Assembly (NCBI GenBank): GCA_964441025.1 | Contig: CAYTXG010000012.1 | Span: 1-60,982, forward strand | Origin: JAAZIN01 sp964441025 | GTDB taxonomy: Bacteria > Bacillota > Dethiobacteria > DTU022 | Length of the DNA stretch: 60,982 nucleotides | Direction: 5' to 3' | In this document: one piece after another, positions 43,071 to 49,662 of the stretch | Numbering within the stretch: position 1 is the first letter of the stretch | Layout of the letters: each line of letters opens with the position of its first letter | Notes under the pieces: model-generated | The model's database searches: none | Told to the model about the DNA's origin: nothing | Seen by the model: only the letters and a program-made list of their open reading frames with translations | Made by a program: the position numbers and the translations under genes

Positions 43071-43502
43071 TCAGAAAACAAAATCTGCCAGTGTTTCAGC
43101 AGCTGCTTCAAAATCAAGGTTTTCTGCGCTGGTATATTCTCTCCAGGCCTCTTCACTCCATACCTCCACCCTGTCGGAGACACCGATAATCATGACCTCT
43201 TTTTCTATGCCCGCATATTCGCGCAGGTTCTGCGGAATCAAGACCCGCCCCTGCCGGTCTATCTCCACTTCGGCGGCTCCTGAAAAGAAGTAGCGGGCAA
43301 AAGCCCGGGCATCGCTCCGGGCCAGCGGAAGCTCCTTCACTTTCTCCTCGATCTTGACCCAGGCATCGAAGTGATAGATAAAAAGACAGCGGTCAAGGCC
43401 GCGGGTGATCATGAAATTTTCGCCCAGGCCTTCACGCAGCCGGGCTGGAATGATCACCCTCCCCTTCTCGTCGAGCGTATGCTGGTACTCTCCGGTAAAC
43501 AT
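43071..43502 (-). CDS. mraZ: Transcriptional regulator MraZ
   Basis: MraZ is an AbrB-like DNA-binding protein that controls the dcw operon by binding TGGGN repeats upstream of itself. The two SpoVT/AbrB-like halves are visible: YQHTLDEKGRVIIPARLRE near 6-24 and EVEIDRQGRVLIPQNLREYAG near 78-98. Length 143 is typical. ATG 43502 follows GGAGG. The repeat operator lies just upstream, giving strong support for autoregulation. Confidence 0.96.
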   Translation of the reverse strand: MFTGEYQHTLDEKGRVIIPARLREGLGENFMITRGLDRCLFIYHFDAWVKIEEKVKELPLARSDARAFARYFFSGAAEVEIDRQGRVLIPQNLREYAGIEKEVMIIGVSDRVEVWSEEAWREYTSAENLDFEAAAETLADFVF

Positions 43503-43515
43503 GCGCCGCCTCCGT

Positions 43516-43538
43516 CCACTTTACCCCACTATCCACCA
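43516..43538 (-). promoter_or_regulatory. MraZ operator: three TGG repeats at 10-bp spacing
   Basis: On the minus strand TGGTG, TGGGG and TGGAC begin at 43538, 43528 and 43518, exactly 10 bases apart, matching the MraZ box pattern (TGGGN separated by five bases). They lie 14-36 bases upstream of the mraZ start. I could not assign the promoter itself with confidence in the A+T-rich sequence upstream. Confidence 0.85.
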
Positions 43539-43590
43539 CTTGATAATCAATTCGCGCCACTTTTTAAAACTCCTTCTTAAAAATAGCCCT

Positions 43591-43622
43591 AAATAAAAAA
43601 AAAGAGGAAAAATATTTCCCCT
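43591..43622 (-). terminator. Probable terminator downstream of mgtE
   Basis: On the minus strand GGGGAAA and TTTCCTC form a short imperfect stem followed by a run of nine T residues. It lies more than 200 bases after the mgtE stop and before the mraZ operator, insulating the dcw operon. Confidence 0.55.
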
Positions 43623-43650
43623 ATACACTACTAAATTACAGAGTTGACAT

Positions 43651-43667
43651 ATATTTGCAACAAATAT
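43651..43667. other. 17-nt perfect inverted repeat, operator-like
   Basis: ATATTTG and CAAATAT flank CAA. TTGACA at 43644-43649 lies next to it on the plus strand, but no acceptable plus-strand gene follows. The surrounding 43623-43839 shows no other gene. Confidence 0.5.
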
Positions 43668-43839
43668 TCAGGAACCTTGCCGCTTTTTGTTCTTTTTAGG
43701 ACCGGCGGCCTCCCCTGGATCTACATTTACCGCCATTTTCCGCAAGCGATCTGCCCGTTCAAACAGTATAAAAATTTAAGCGCCAGCATCAGAATAACAG
43801 TTCCGGTTTTGCTGCGGCAACCTGTCGCCCGATGCCGCT

Positions 43840-45156
43840 TCAGCGCAGATAATCAAGAAAGAGTGTGGCCATGCCGAAGTAGATAAGCAGGCCGGTGATA
43901 TCTTTAATCGTCGTCACCAGGGGGCCCGAGGTGATCGCCGGGTCTATGTTCAGCTTATAAAAAAGTATGGGCACCAGCGATCCGATCAGCGTGGCCAGAG
44001 AAACAGTGGCAAACATGGAAATGCCGACAACAAAGCCCAGCATGGGGCTGCCTCGCCACAGAAAAGCGGAAAGGGCGATGAGCAGACCGAAAAGCACCCC
44101 CATGAAGAGGCCCACCTTTATTTCACGTACACAGTAACGCCACATCCCGGGCGCCCCTATTTCGCCCGTAGCGATCCCACGCACAAAAATCGTTGAGGAC
44201 TGGGTGCTTACGTTCCCTCCCATGTCCATGATTACCGGAATAAAAACAGCCAGGATCATAATGGACTGAAGGGTGTCTTCGAAGATGCCAATAATGCTGC
44301 CCGAGAGGAGCCCCCCCAGCAGGCAGATCACCAGCCAGGGCGCGCGGTGCCAGGCAATGCGGTGCACGGGAAGCTCCGCTCCCGCCACCTCGCCGGCGCC
44401 GGCCAGGCGGTAGATATCCTCGGTGGCCTCCTGTTCAAGGACATCGATGACATCATCAACGGTGATGATCCCCAGCAGTCGGTTTTCATCATCAACTACG
44501 GGAACGGCCAGGAGATCGTACCGGGCCACAACCCGGGCCACCTCCTCCTGGTCCGTGGCCACATTGACACTGATCACGCTGCGGCGCATGATAGATTTCA
44601 GCGAAGTGCCGTCGGCCGCGGCGATGAGGTCGCGCAGCGAGAGCACACCGCTGAGCCTGTTTTCCTCATCAACAACAAAAACATAGTAGATCGTCTCCGC
44701 AGCGGGGGCAATCTCGCGCAGCCGGGCAATAGCTTCATCAACGTGCAGCTCGGCGGGTAGCGAGATAAACTCGGTGGCCATGATCCCCCCGGCGCTCTCC
44801 TCCGGATACTTCAGCAGACCGCTGAACTCATCGTAATCTTCATCGACCATTTCGAGCAGCTCCGCTGTCTTTGCCGGCGAGAGCTCTCCAAGCAGGTCCA
44901 CGGCGTCGTCGGAGGGCATCTCCCTGAGTATGGCCGAGGCGCGGCCGGCGCTCAAAACCCGGAACAGGGATGCCTGTTCGAACTGCTCCATCTCCTGGAT
45001 CAGCGCGGCGGCCTCCTCATCGGTGAGAAGGCCCAGCAACCTTTCCATCTCCTCATCATTGAGCCCATCGAGCAGTTCGAGCAGATCTCCCGGGTGAATA
45101 CCCTCCTGCAGGCCCCGGCGGATCTGTTCATGGATTTGCGGTACAGAAAACTGCAT
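43840..45156 (-). CDS. mgtE: Magnesium transporter MgtE
   Basis: Mg2+-gated Mg2+ channel. The N-terminal MgtE helical domain (about 15-120) is followed by paired CBS domains (about 125-245; IMRRSVISVNVATDQEEVA, VDDENRLLGIITVDDVIDVL) and five membrane helices. The pore signature PVIMDMGGNVSTQSS near 308-322 is intact. ATG 45156 is chosen over the upstream TTG because AGAGAGGTG precedes it. No M-box riboswitch was found; the region upstream instead encodes a probable 6S RNA, so mgtE may be reached by readthrough or by an unseen promoter. Confidence 0.95.
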   Translation of the reverse strand: MQFSVPQIHEQIRRGLQEGIHPGDLLELLDGLNDEEMERLLGLLTDEEAAALIQEMEQFEQASLFRVLSAGRASAILREMPSDDAVDLLGELSPAKTAELLEMVDEDYDEFSGLLKYPEESAGGIMATEFISLPAELHVDEAIARLREIAPAAETIYYVFVVDEENRLSGVLSLRDLIAAADGTSLKSIMRRSVISVNVATDQEEVARVVARYDLLAVPVVDDENRLLGIITVDDVIDVLEQEATEDIYRLAGAGEVAGAELPVHRIAWHRAPWLVICLLGGLLSGSIIGIFEDTLQSIMILAVFIPVIMDMGGNVSTQSSTIFVRGIATGEIGAPGMWRYCVREIKVGLFMGVLFGLLIALSAFLWRGSPMLGFVVGISMFATVSLATLIGSLVPILFYKLNIDPAITSGPLVTTIKDITGLLIYFGMATLFLDYLR

Positions 45157-45183
45157 ACTTTTCACCTCTCTTTCCAATACATA

Positions 45184-45368
45184 AAACCCCGCTATGCCGT
45201 GGACCGTTGGGTTTTGAACTGTTCCCCCTATAGGTGGGTGCCCTCTTAGCCGCTTTATAGGTCCCCTCGAAGGAGGCTGCTACGCCGCAGGCTAAAGGCC
45301 AGGCTCCCTGGAATCATGTGTTAGCTCAAAACTTTATCGGTAAACACGAACACAGCAGGGCTTTGCGT
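45184..45368 (-). ncRNA. ssrS: Probable 6S RNA
   Basis: About 185 nt on the minus strand can fold into one long rod with properly nested helices: CCCTGCT (45360-45354) with AGCGGGG (45193-45187), GTTTTGA (45332-45326) with TCAAAAC (45217-45211), CTTTAGCC with GGCTAAGAG, and an apical CCTC/GAGG hairpin. Unpaired stretches between the second and outer helices give the large central bubble typical of 6S RNA, which mimics an open promoter and binds sigma-A RNA polymerase. A strong promoter sits just upstream. A location downstream of aspS recalls the Bacillus 6S-1 locus. No search was run, so the family call rests on structure, size and context. Confidence 0.68.
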
Positions 45369-45374
45369 ACCTGG

Positions 45375-45403
45375 ATCATAGCATATCGGATTTCAAGAAT
45401 CAA
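45375..45403 (-). promoter_or_regulatory. Sigma-A promoter of the 6S-like RNA
   Basis: On the minus strand TTGATT (45403-45398) and TATGAT (45380-45375) are separated by exactly 17 bases, placing the start near 45368-45366 at the base of the closing helix. Confidence 0.75.
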
Positions 45404-45661
45404 GGGCAAGAAAATGGAGGCAGAAGGCGGAAATTACCCGGAAATTACCCGCGGGAAAAAAGGATCACCCGCGAAGCGCAGGCATTTCTGCTGCCGGGCG
45501 GAAAGCGTCCACGGGGAAGAAAGGCGCCGCTGCCGCTCCTTTCCCCGCCTTCATATTATTCACAATCCATCCCCTTCCCGCTTCTAATCTCCCCTACGCA
45601 AGGCATAGAATATATGTAGTGGGCGGCCCCTCCGTACTTTGGGTAAAGGAGATATTTCCCC
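45404..45661. other. Spacer between 6S RNA promoter and small membrane gene
   Basis: No gene is recognisable. Two tandem copies of GAAATTACCCG lie at 45430-45451. A GGTAAAGGAG ribosome site at its right end belongs to the plus-strand gene starting at 45662. Confidence 0.6.
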
Positions 45662-45967
45662 GTGTCCGATGCCCTTCTGGCTCTGCTCTACCTGGCGGCA
45701 GCTGTCGAGTTCATCACCGAGACTTTGCGGGAGAGCATCCCCCCGCTCAAACGCCTGCCGGCGCATTGGATCTCCGCCGCTGCGGGCGTCTTGGTCTGCT
45801 ACCTCACCGGCCGGGGGCTCCTGGCAGCGGCCGCTGACGGTTTCATCCGCTGCCCCTATGCCGATTACCTGCTCACCGGACTGCTGATCTCGCGCGGCTC
45901 CGGAGTAATGCACGATCTCATCGGCGCCTTTACCGGTTTGGGCCGCCGTCTTTTAAGGCGGATTTAA
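45662..45967 (+). CDS. Uncharacterised small membrane protein
   Basis: A 101-residue protein with an N-terminal amphipathic segment, a hydrophobic stretch near 36-60 and the conserved-looking end DYLLTGLLISRGSGVMHDLIGAF near 66-88. Proteins of this layout occur as hypothetical holin-like or membrane proteins in Clostridia, but I cannot name a family with certainty. GTG 45662 has AAAGGAG ten bases upstream. Its last 38 bases run into the end of the HisRS-AspRS gene on the opposite strand, so the two transcripts would be complementary at their ends. It is one of only three plus-strand genes. Confidence 0.65.
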   Translation: MSDALLALLYLAAAVEFITETLRESIPPLKRLPAHWISAAAGVLVCYLTGRGLLAAAADGFIRCPYADYLLTGLLISRGSGVMHDLIGAFTGLGRRLLRRI

Positions 45968-48900
45968 CGGTAAGCCCCAGTTCCTGCAGCTGCTGCGGCG
46001 CCACCGGGGCGGGGGCGCCCGTGAGCAGGCAGCTTCCGGCGGCGGTTTTGGGAAAGGCGATGACCCGGCGGATAGAATCGTCTCCGGTAAAAAGGGCAAC
46101 CAGCCGGTCCAGCCCCAGGGCGATACCGCCGTGCGGCGGCGTCCCATATTCAAAAGCCTCCATCAGAAAAGAAAATTTCTCCTCTGCTTCCCCCTCCGAA
46201 AGGCCCAGCATTTTGAAGATGCGCAGCTGGGTCTCACGGCGGTGAATCCGGTTGCTCCCCGAACCCAGCTCCACCCCGTTCAGAACCAGGTCATAGGCCT
46301 GCGAGCGCACCGCCTGCGGATCCTGCTCCAGCAGGGGGAGATCCTCCTCGAGGGGGGCGGTAAAGGGGTGGTGAGCCGCATTGAGCCGCTTCTCAGCGGG
46401 ATCATATTCAAAGAGGGGGAAATCGACAACCCAGAGGAATTGCGGTTCGGAAGACAGGCTTTCGGGAGCCAGGTGCAGGCGCATCCGGCCGAGAACTTCG
46501 GAGCAGAGCCGGGCGTCGCCGGCGGCAAAAAGAAGCAGATCCCCCGGAACAGCCCCAGCCTTCTCCCCGATCCTGTCAAGCAGGTGAGGGCTGAAAAATT
46601 TGGCAATGGGCGACCGCCAGCCTGCCGCATCGCGGATCATCCAGGCCAGCCCCCGGGCGCCGTAATCCACGGCCAGGGCCGTCAGCTCATCCAGCTCCCT
46701 GCGTGTGGACTTTCCCATCCCCGGCGCCCGCAGCGCCTTGACAGCTCCGCCCGCCTCCAGGGAGCTGCGGAAAACTTTGAATTCGCATTCCCGGGCCGCC
46801 TCGCTAACATCCACCAGCTCCATTCCAAAGCGCAGGTCCGGCTTATCCGAACCGAAGCGCGCCATGGCCTCGCTGTAGGGCAGCCTGGGGAAAGGCAGCG
46901 AAAGCCTGCATCCCAGCAGATCGCCGTAGAGCAGAGCCATCATCCCCTCAATAATGGCAAACAGGCGCTCCCTGCCCAGGAAAGAGGCCTCAATATCGAT
47001 CTGGGTAAATTCCGGCTGGCGATCCGCACGCAGATCCTCATCCCTGAAACAGCGGGCAATCTGGAAATAGCGCTCCACCCCACCGGCCATGAGCAGCTGT
47101 TTGAAAAGCTGGGGCGACTGGGGCAGGGCGTAAAATGAACCGGGGCTCGTGCGGCTGGGCACAAGATAGTCCCGCGCTCCCTCGGGCGTGCTGCGGGTGA
47201 GCATGGGCGTCTCGATTTCCAGGAAACCGCGGCTGTCGAGATAATCGCGGATCAGCTTCACCGCCCGGTGGCGCAGCGCCAGGCGCCGGTAATTTTCCGG
47301 CCGGCGCAGATCCAGGTAGCGGTAGCGCAGGCGCAGGTTTTCATCGGCACGGAGCCCGTCCTCGATGTAGAAGGGCGGTGTCTTCGCCTGGTTCAGGACC
47401 TCCAAAGAGGCGGCCCTTACCTCTATCTCCCCCGTTTTCAAGGCGGGATTGATATTGGCGGGATCCCGCTCGACCACCTTCCCCCCCACGGCAATGACAT
47501 ATTCGCTGCGCAGGGTCTCCGCAGCGGCAAAGAGAGCCCTGTCACCTTCACTGTTGAAAACAAGCTGGACCAGGCCGGTGCGGTCGCGAAGATCGATAAA
47601 GAGAAGCCCGCCGTGATCGCGCCGCCGCTGCACCCATCCCTGCAGGGTGATATCCCTGCCGATGTGGGCGGCACTCAGCTCCCCGCAATTCGGCGGCTCC
47701 CCGGTTCCAAAACCGGCATCGTAAGCGCCGGGCGCCTCCGCCTCCCCGGGTGCGGCCTCCGCTTCGGGCAGCAACTCTTGCGCAAGCTCTTCCCGGGCGA
47801 TCTCCTTCTGCTCCCCCGTGGCCATGCAGCGCAGCGTGACAGTCCCCGCGGCGAGTTCACGCGAGCCCACTATGAGCACCTTTTGAAAACCTCTCCGCCC
47901 GGCATATTTCATCTGACCTTTCAGGCTTCGCTCCATCAGCTCGGTCTCAACAGCTATTCCTTTCCGGCGCAGCCCTTCAGCCAGGCTGAGTATTTCCGCC
48001 GACAGTTCATCACCGGCCGAGGCGATGTACAGGGGCGTTTCCACCGAAAGAAACGGCGGCGCCGCGGCGTTTTCCGCCGCTGCAACAAGCCGTTCCACAC
48101 CCAGGGCTACGCCTACAGCAGGCACGCGGGGCCCGCCGCAATCCTCGGCCAGGTAATCATAGCGTCCGCCGCCGCCCAGGGAATCGCCCTCACCCGGGAC
48201 AAACTCAAAAGCAGTCCGCGTATAGTAATCCAGGCCGCGGACAAGGCGGGGATTTAACAGGTACGGGAGCTGCAACCCGTCGAGAATTTCTTGGAGCTGC
48301 CGGAAGTGGGCGCCGCATTCCGGGCAGAGGCTCCCTGTAATCTGCGGCGCCAGCGCCGCCAGCTCCCGGCACCGCTCCTCCTTGCAGTCAAGAGCGCGCA
48401 GAGGGTTGGCCGCAAACCTGCGCCGGCAGTCGGGGCAGAGCTCTCCCTCCAGCGGCCTCAAATACTGGAGCAGCACCTCGCGGTAAGCCGGCCGGCACCC
48501 GGGGCAGCCCACGGAGTTCAGCTCCAGCTTGAAATCCTCAATATGCAGCGCATGCAAAAAATTATGGGATAAGACAATAATCTCCGCATCGGCGGCCGGT
48601 CCGGCGGCGCCGAAAAGCTCCAGCCCCACCTGGTGAAACTGGCGGTAGCGCCCCGCCTGCGGCCGGTCATAGCGGAACATGGGACCTATATAATACAGCT
48701 TGACAGGCTGCGGCCCCTCTTTCAGATTGCCTTCCAGGTAAGCCCGCACCACCGGGGCGGTCCCCTCGGGCCGCAGCGTCAAGCTGCGCCCGCTGCGGTC
48801 CTTGAATGTGTACATCTCTTTGGATACGATGTCGCTTTCCTCACCCACGCTGCGGGTAAAGAGCTCCGTTTGCTCGAACAGCGGCGTGCGAATTTCACTG

Positions 48901-49007
48901 TAGCCATAGAGAGCGCTCAATTTTCTAAAAGTATGTTCCAGGAACTGCCATTTGCCTAGCTCTTCCGCCAGGATATCCCTTGTCCCCCGGGGTGCCCGGT
49001 ACTGCAA
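45930..49007 (-). CDS. hisS-aspS: Fused histidyl-tRNA and aspartyl-tRNA synthetase (HisRS-AspRS)
   Basis: One uninterrupted frame of 1025 codons encodes two complete class II synthetases. Residues 1-412 are HisRS: motif 2 FRYDRPQAGRYRQFHQ at 111-126, LVRGLDYYTRTAFE at 255-268, motif 3 ALGVERL at 301-307, and an anticodon domain to about 412. Residues 413-440 form an Ala/Glu/Gly/Pro-rich linker. Residues 441-1025 are AspRS: OB-fold anticodon domain with GWVQRRRDHGG, motif 2 FRDEDLRADRQPEFTQ at 654-669, and motif 3 GIALGLDRLV at 961-970. Each half has the length of the normal separate enzyme, and the two genes are usually adjacent in Firmicutes. The linker has no stop; GGAGG-like runs occur there, but the following ATG is out of frame. 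The start is TTG 49007 behind AAGGGGGG. Confidence 0.95.
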   Translation of the reverse strand: MQYRAPRGTRDILAEELGKWQFLEHTFRKLSALYGYSEIRTPLFEQTELFTRSVGEESDIVSKEMYTFKDRSGRSLTLRPEGTAPVVRAYLEGNLKEGPQPVKLYYIGPMFRYDRPQAGRYRQFHQVGLELFGAAGPAADAEIIVLSHNFLHALHIEDFKLELNSVGCPGCRPAYREVLLQYLRPLEGELCPDCRRRFAANPLRALDCKEERCRELAALAPQITGSLCPECGAHFRQLQEILDGLQLPYLLNPRLVRGLDYYTRTAFEFVPGEGDSLGGGGRYDYLAEDCGGPRVPAVGVALGVERLVAAAENAAAPPFLSVETPLYIASAGDELSAEILSLAEGLRRKGIAVETELMERSLKGQMKYAGRRGFQKVLIVGSRELAAGTVTLRCMATGEQKEIAREELAQELLPEAEAAPGEAEAPGAYDAGFGTGEPPNCGELSAAHIGRDITLQGWVQRRRDHGGLLFIDLRDRTGLVQLVFNSEGDRALFAAAETLRSEYVIAVGGKVVERDPANINPALKTGEIEVRAASLEVLNQAKTPPFYIEDGLRADENLRLRYRYLDLRRPENYRRLALRHRAVKLIRDYLDSRGFLEIETPMLTRSTPEGARDYLVPSRTSPGSFYALPQSPQLFKQLLMAGGVERYFQIARCFRDEDLRADRQPEFTQIDIEASFLGRERLFAIIEGMMALLYGDLLGCRLSLPFPRLPYSEAMARFGSDKPDLRFGMELVDVSEAARECEFKVFRSSLEAGGAVKALRAPGMGKSTRRELDELTALAVDYGARGLAWMIRDAAGWRSPIAKFFSPHLLDRIGEKAGAVPGDLLLFAAGDARLCSEVLGRMRLHLAPESLSSEPQFLWVVDFPLFEYDPAEKRLNAAHHPFTAPLEEDLPLLEQDPQAVRSQAYDLVLNGVELGSGSNRIHRRETQLRIFKMLGLSEGEAEEKFSFLMEAFEYGTPPHGGIALGLDRLVALFTGDDSIRRVIAFPKTAAGSCLLTGAPAPVAPQQLQELGLTVKSALKDGGPNR

Positions 49008-49045
49008 TTCCCTTCCCCCCTTTCCACTTTCCCAAAATTATTCTA

Positions 49046-49075
49046 ATTCTAAACCTGGAGCTGCGGCGCTGTCAA
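49046..49075 (-). promoter_or_regulatory. Sigma-A promoter of the HisRS-AspRS gene
   Basis: On the minus strand TTGACA (49075-49070) and TAGAAT (49051-49046) are separated by 18 bases. The resulting leader would be only about 30 nt, so no T-box can precede this synthetase gene. Confidence 0.75.
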
Positions 49076-49080
49076 TTGCC

Positions 49081-49152
49081 TCATGCCTCAAACTCGCGCC
49101 GCAGCCGTCTCATCTCGGCGGCGGTGAGCCCCTCCCCCCGGAAAAAACACCC
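49081..49152 (-). pseudogene. Possible C-terminal relic of a lost gene
   Basis: From the edge of the palindrome to TGA at 49083-49081, one minus-strand frame reads like the end of a protein (Asn-Phe-Gly-Cys-Phe-Phe, then RGEGLTAAEMRRLRREFEA). It has no start or ribosome site. In related genomes other genes often lie between dtd and hisS, so this may be what remains after a deletion or element insertion. The family is not recognised. Confidence 0.3.
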
Positions 49153-49154
49153 AA

Positions 49155-49195
49155 AGTTACTCCCCCCCGGTGCCAGGCACCGGGGGGGAGTAACT
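49155..49195. repeat. 41-nt perfect palindrome (GGTGCC element), copy 1
   Basis: Twenty-base arms (AGTTACTCCCCCCCGGTGCC and its complement) flank a single A. The right arm contains the dtd stop codon. An extended copy with the opposite centre base lies at 57164-57210. Confidence 0.92.
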
Positions 49196-49646
49196 AGAAG
49201 GTTTTGCGGCTGTCGAGGAGGATGGTTACGGGGCCGTCGTTAAGCTGCTCAATGGACATCATGGCCCCGAAACGGCCTGTAGCCGGGGTGATCCCTCTCT
49301 GCTGCAGCTGCGTGCAGAACTCTTGGAAAAGCAGGGCGGCCTCCTCCGGATGCGCGGCTACGCTAAAGCTGGGCCGCCTCCCCTTGCGGCAATCGCCATA
49401 CAGTGTAAACTGGGAGATGCAGAGCACGCCCCCGCCGTTTTCCTTGAGTGAAAGGTTCATCAGCCCCGTTTCATCTTCAAAGATGCGCAGCCCGGCAATT
49501 TTCTCTGCCAGATAAGCGCAGTCGTCGGCGCTGTCGCCCCGCCCCACACCCAGGTAAACAACAAGGCCGGCGCTGATCCGGCCCACCATTTCGCCTTCAA
49601 CCGCCACGCGGGCCTTTTTCACCCGCTGCACAACGGCTCGCACCAC
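49194..49646 (-). CDS. dtd: D-aminoacyl-tRNA deacylase
   Basis: Dtd hydrolyses D-amino acids, and mischarged glycine, from tRNA, protecting translation. The 150-residue protein begins RAVVQRVKKARVAVEGE and carries the cross-subunit active-site motifs SQFTLYGDCRKGRRPSF near 77-93 and the GP in NDGPVTILLDS near 136-146 (Gly-cisPro). The start is GTG 49646; an adjacent GTG codon makes the exact start ambiguous by one residue. The stop codon lies inside a palindromic element. relA precedes it by 16 bases. Confidence 0.95.
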   Translation of the reverse strand: MVRAVVQRVKKARVAVEGEMVGRISAGLVVYLGVGRGDSADDCAYLAEKIAGLRIFEDETGLMNLSLKENGGGVLCISQFTLYGDCRKGRRPSFSVAAHPEEAALLFQEFCTQLQQRGITPATGRFGAMMSIEQLNDGPVTILLDSRKTF

Positions 49647-49662
49647 CGGACCCCTCCCCTGA

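Noticed and set aside
43644..43886. 80-codon plus-strand ORF starting at TTG 43644
   Set aside because: No ribosome site, overlaps the mgtE end on the other strand and lacks family features.
45157..45403. M-box magnesium riboswitch upstream of mgtE
   Set aside because: The expected M-box core motifs were not found; the nested rod structure and closing helix fit 6S RNA better.
46131..48257. Two long plus-strand ORFs (46131-47138 and 47268-48257)
   Set aside because: Both are antisense to the HisRS-AspRS gene, with atypical composition and no ribosome site.
49008..49045. T-box leader for the HisRS-AspRS gene
   Set aside because: The promoter at 49046-49075 leaves a leader of about 30 nt, too short for a T-box, and no TGGTACCGCG-like core is present.
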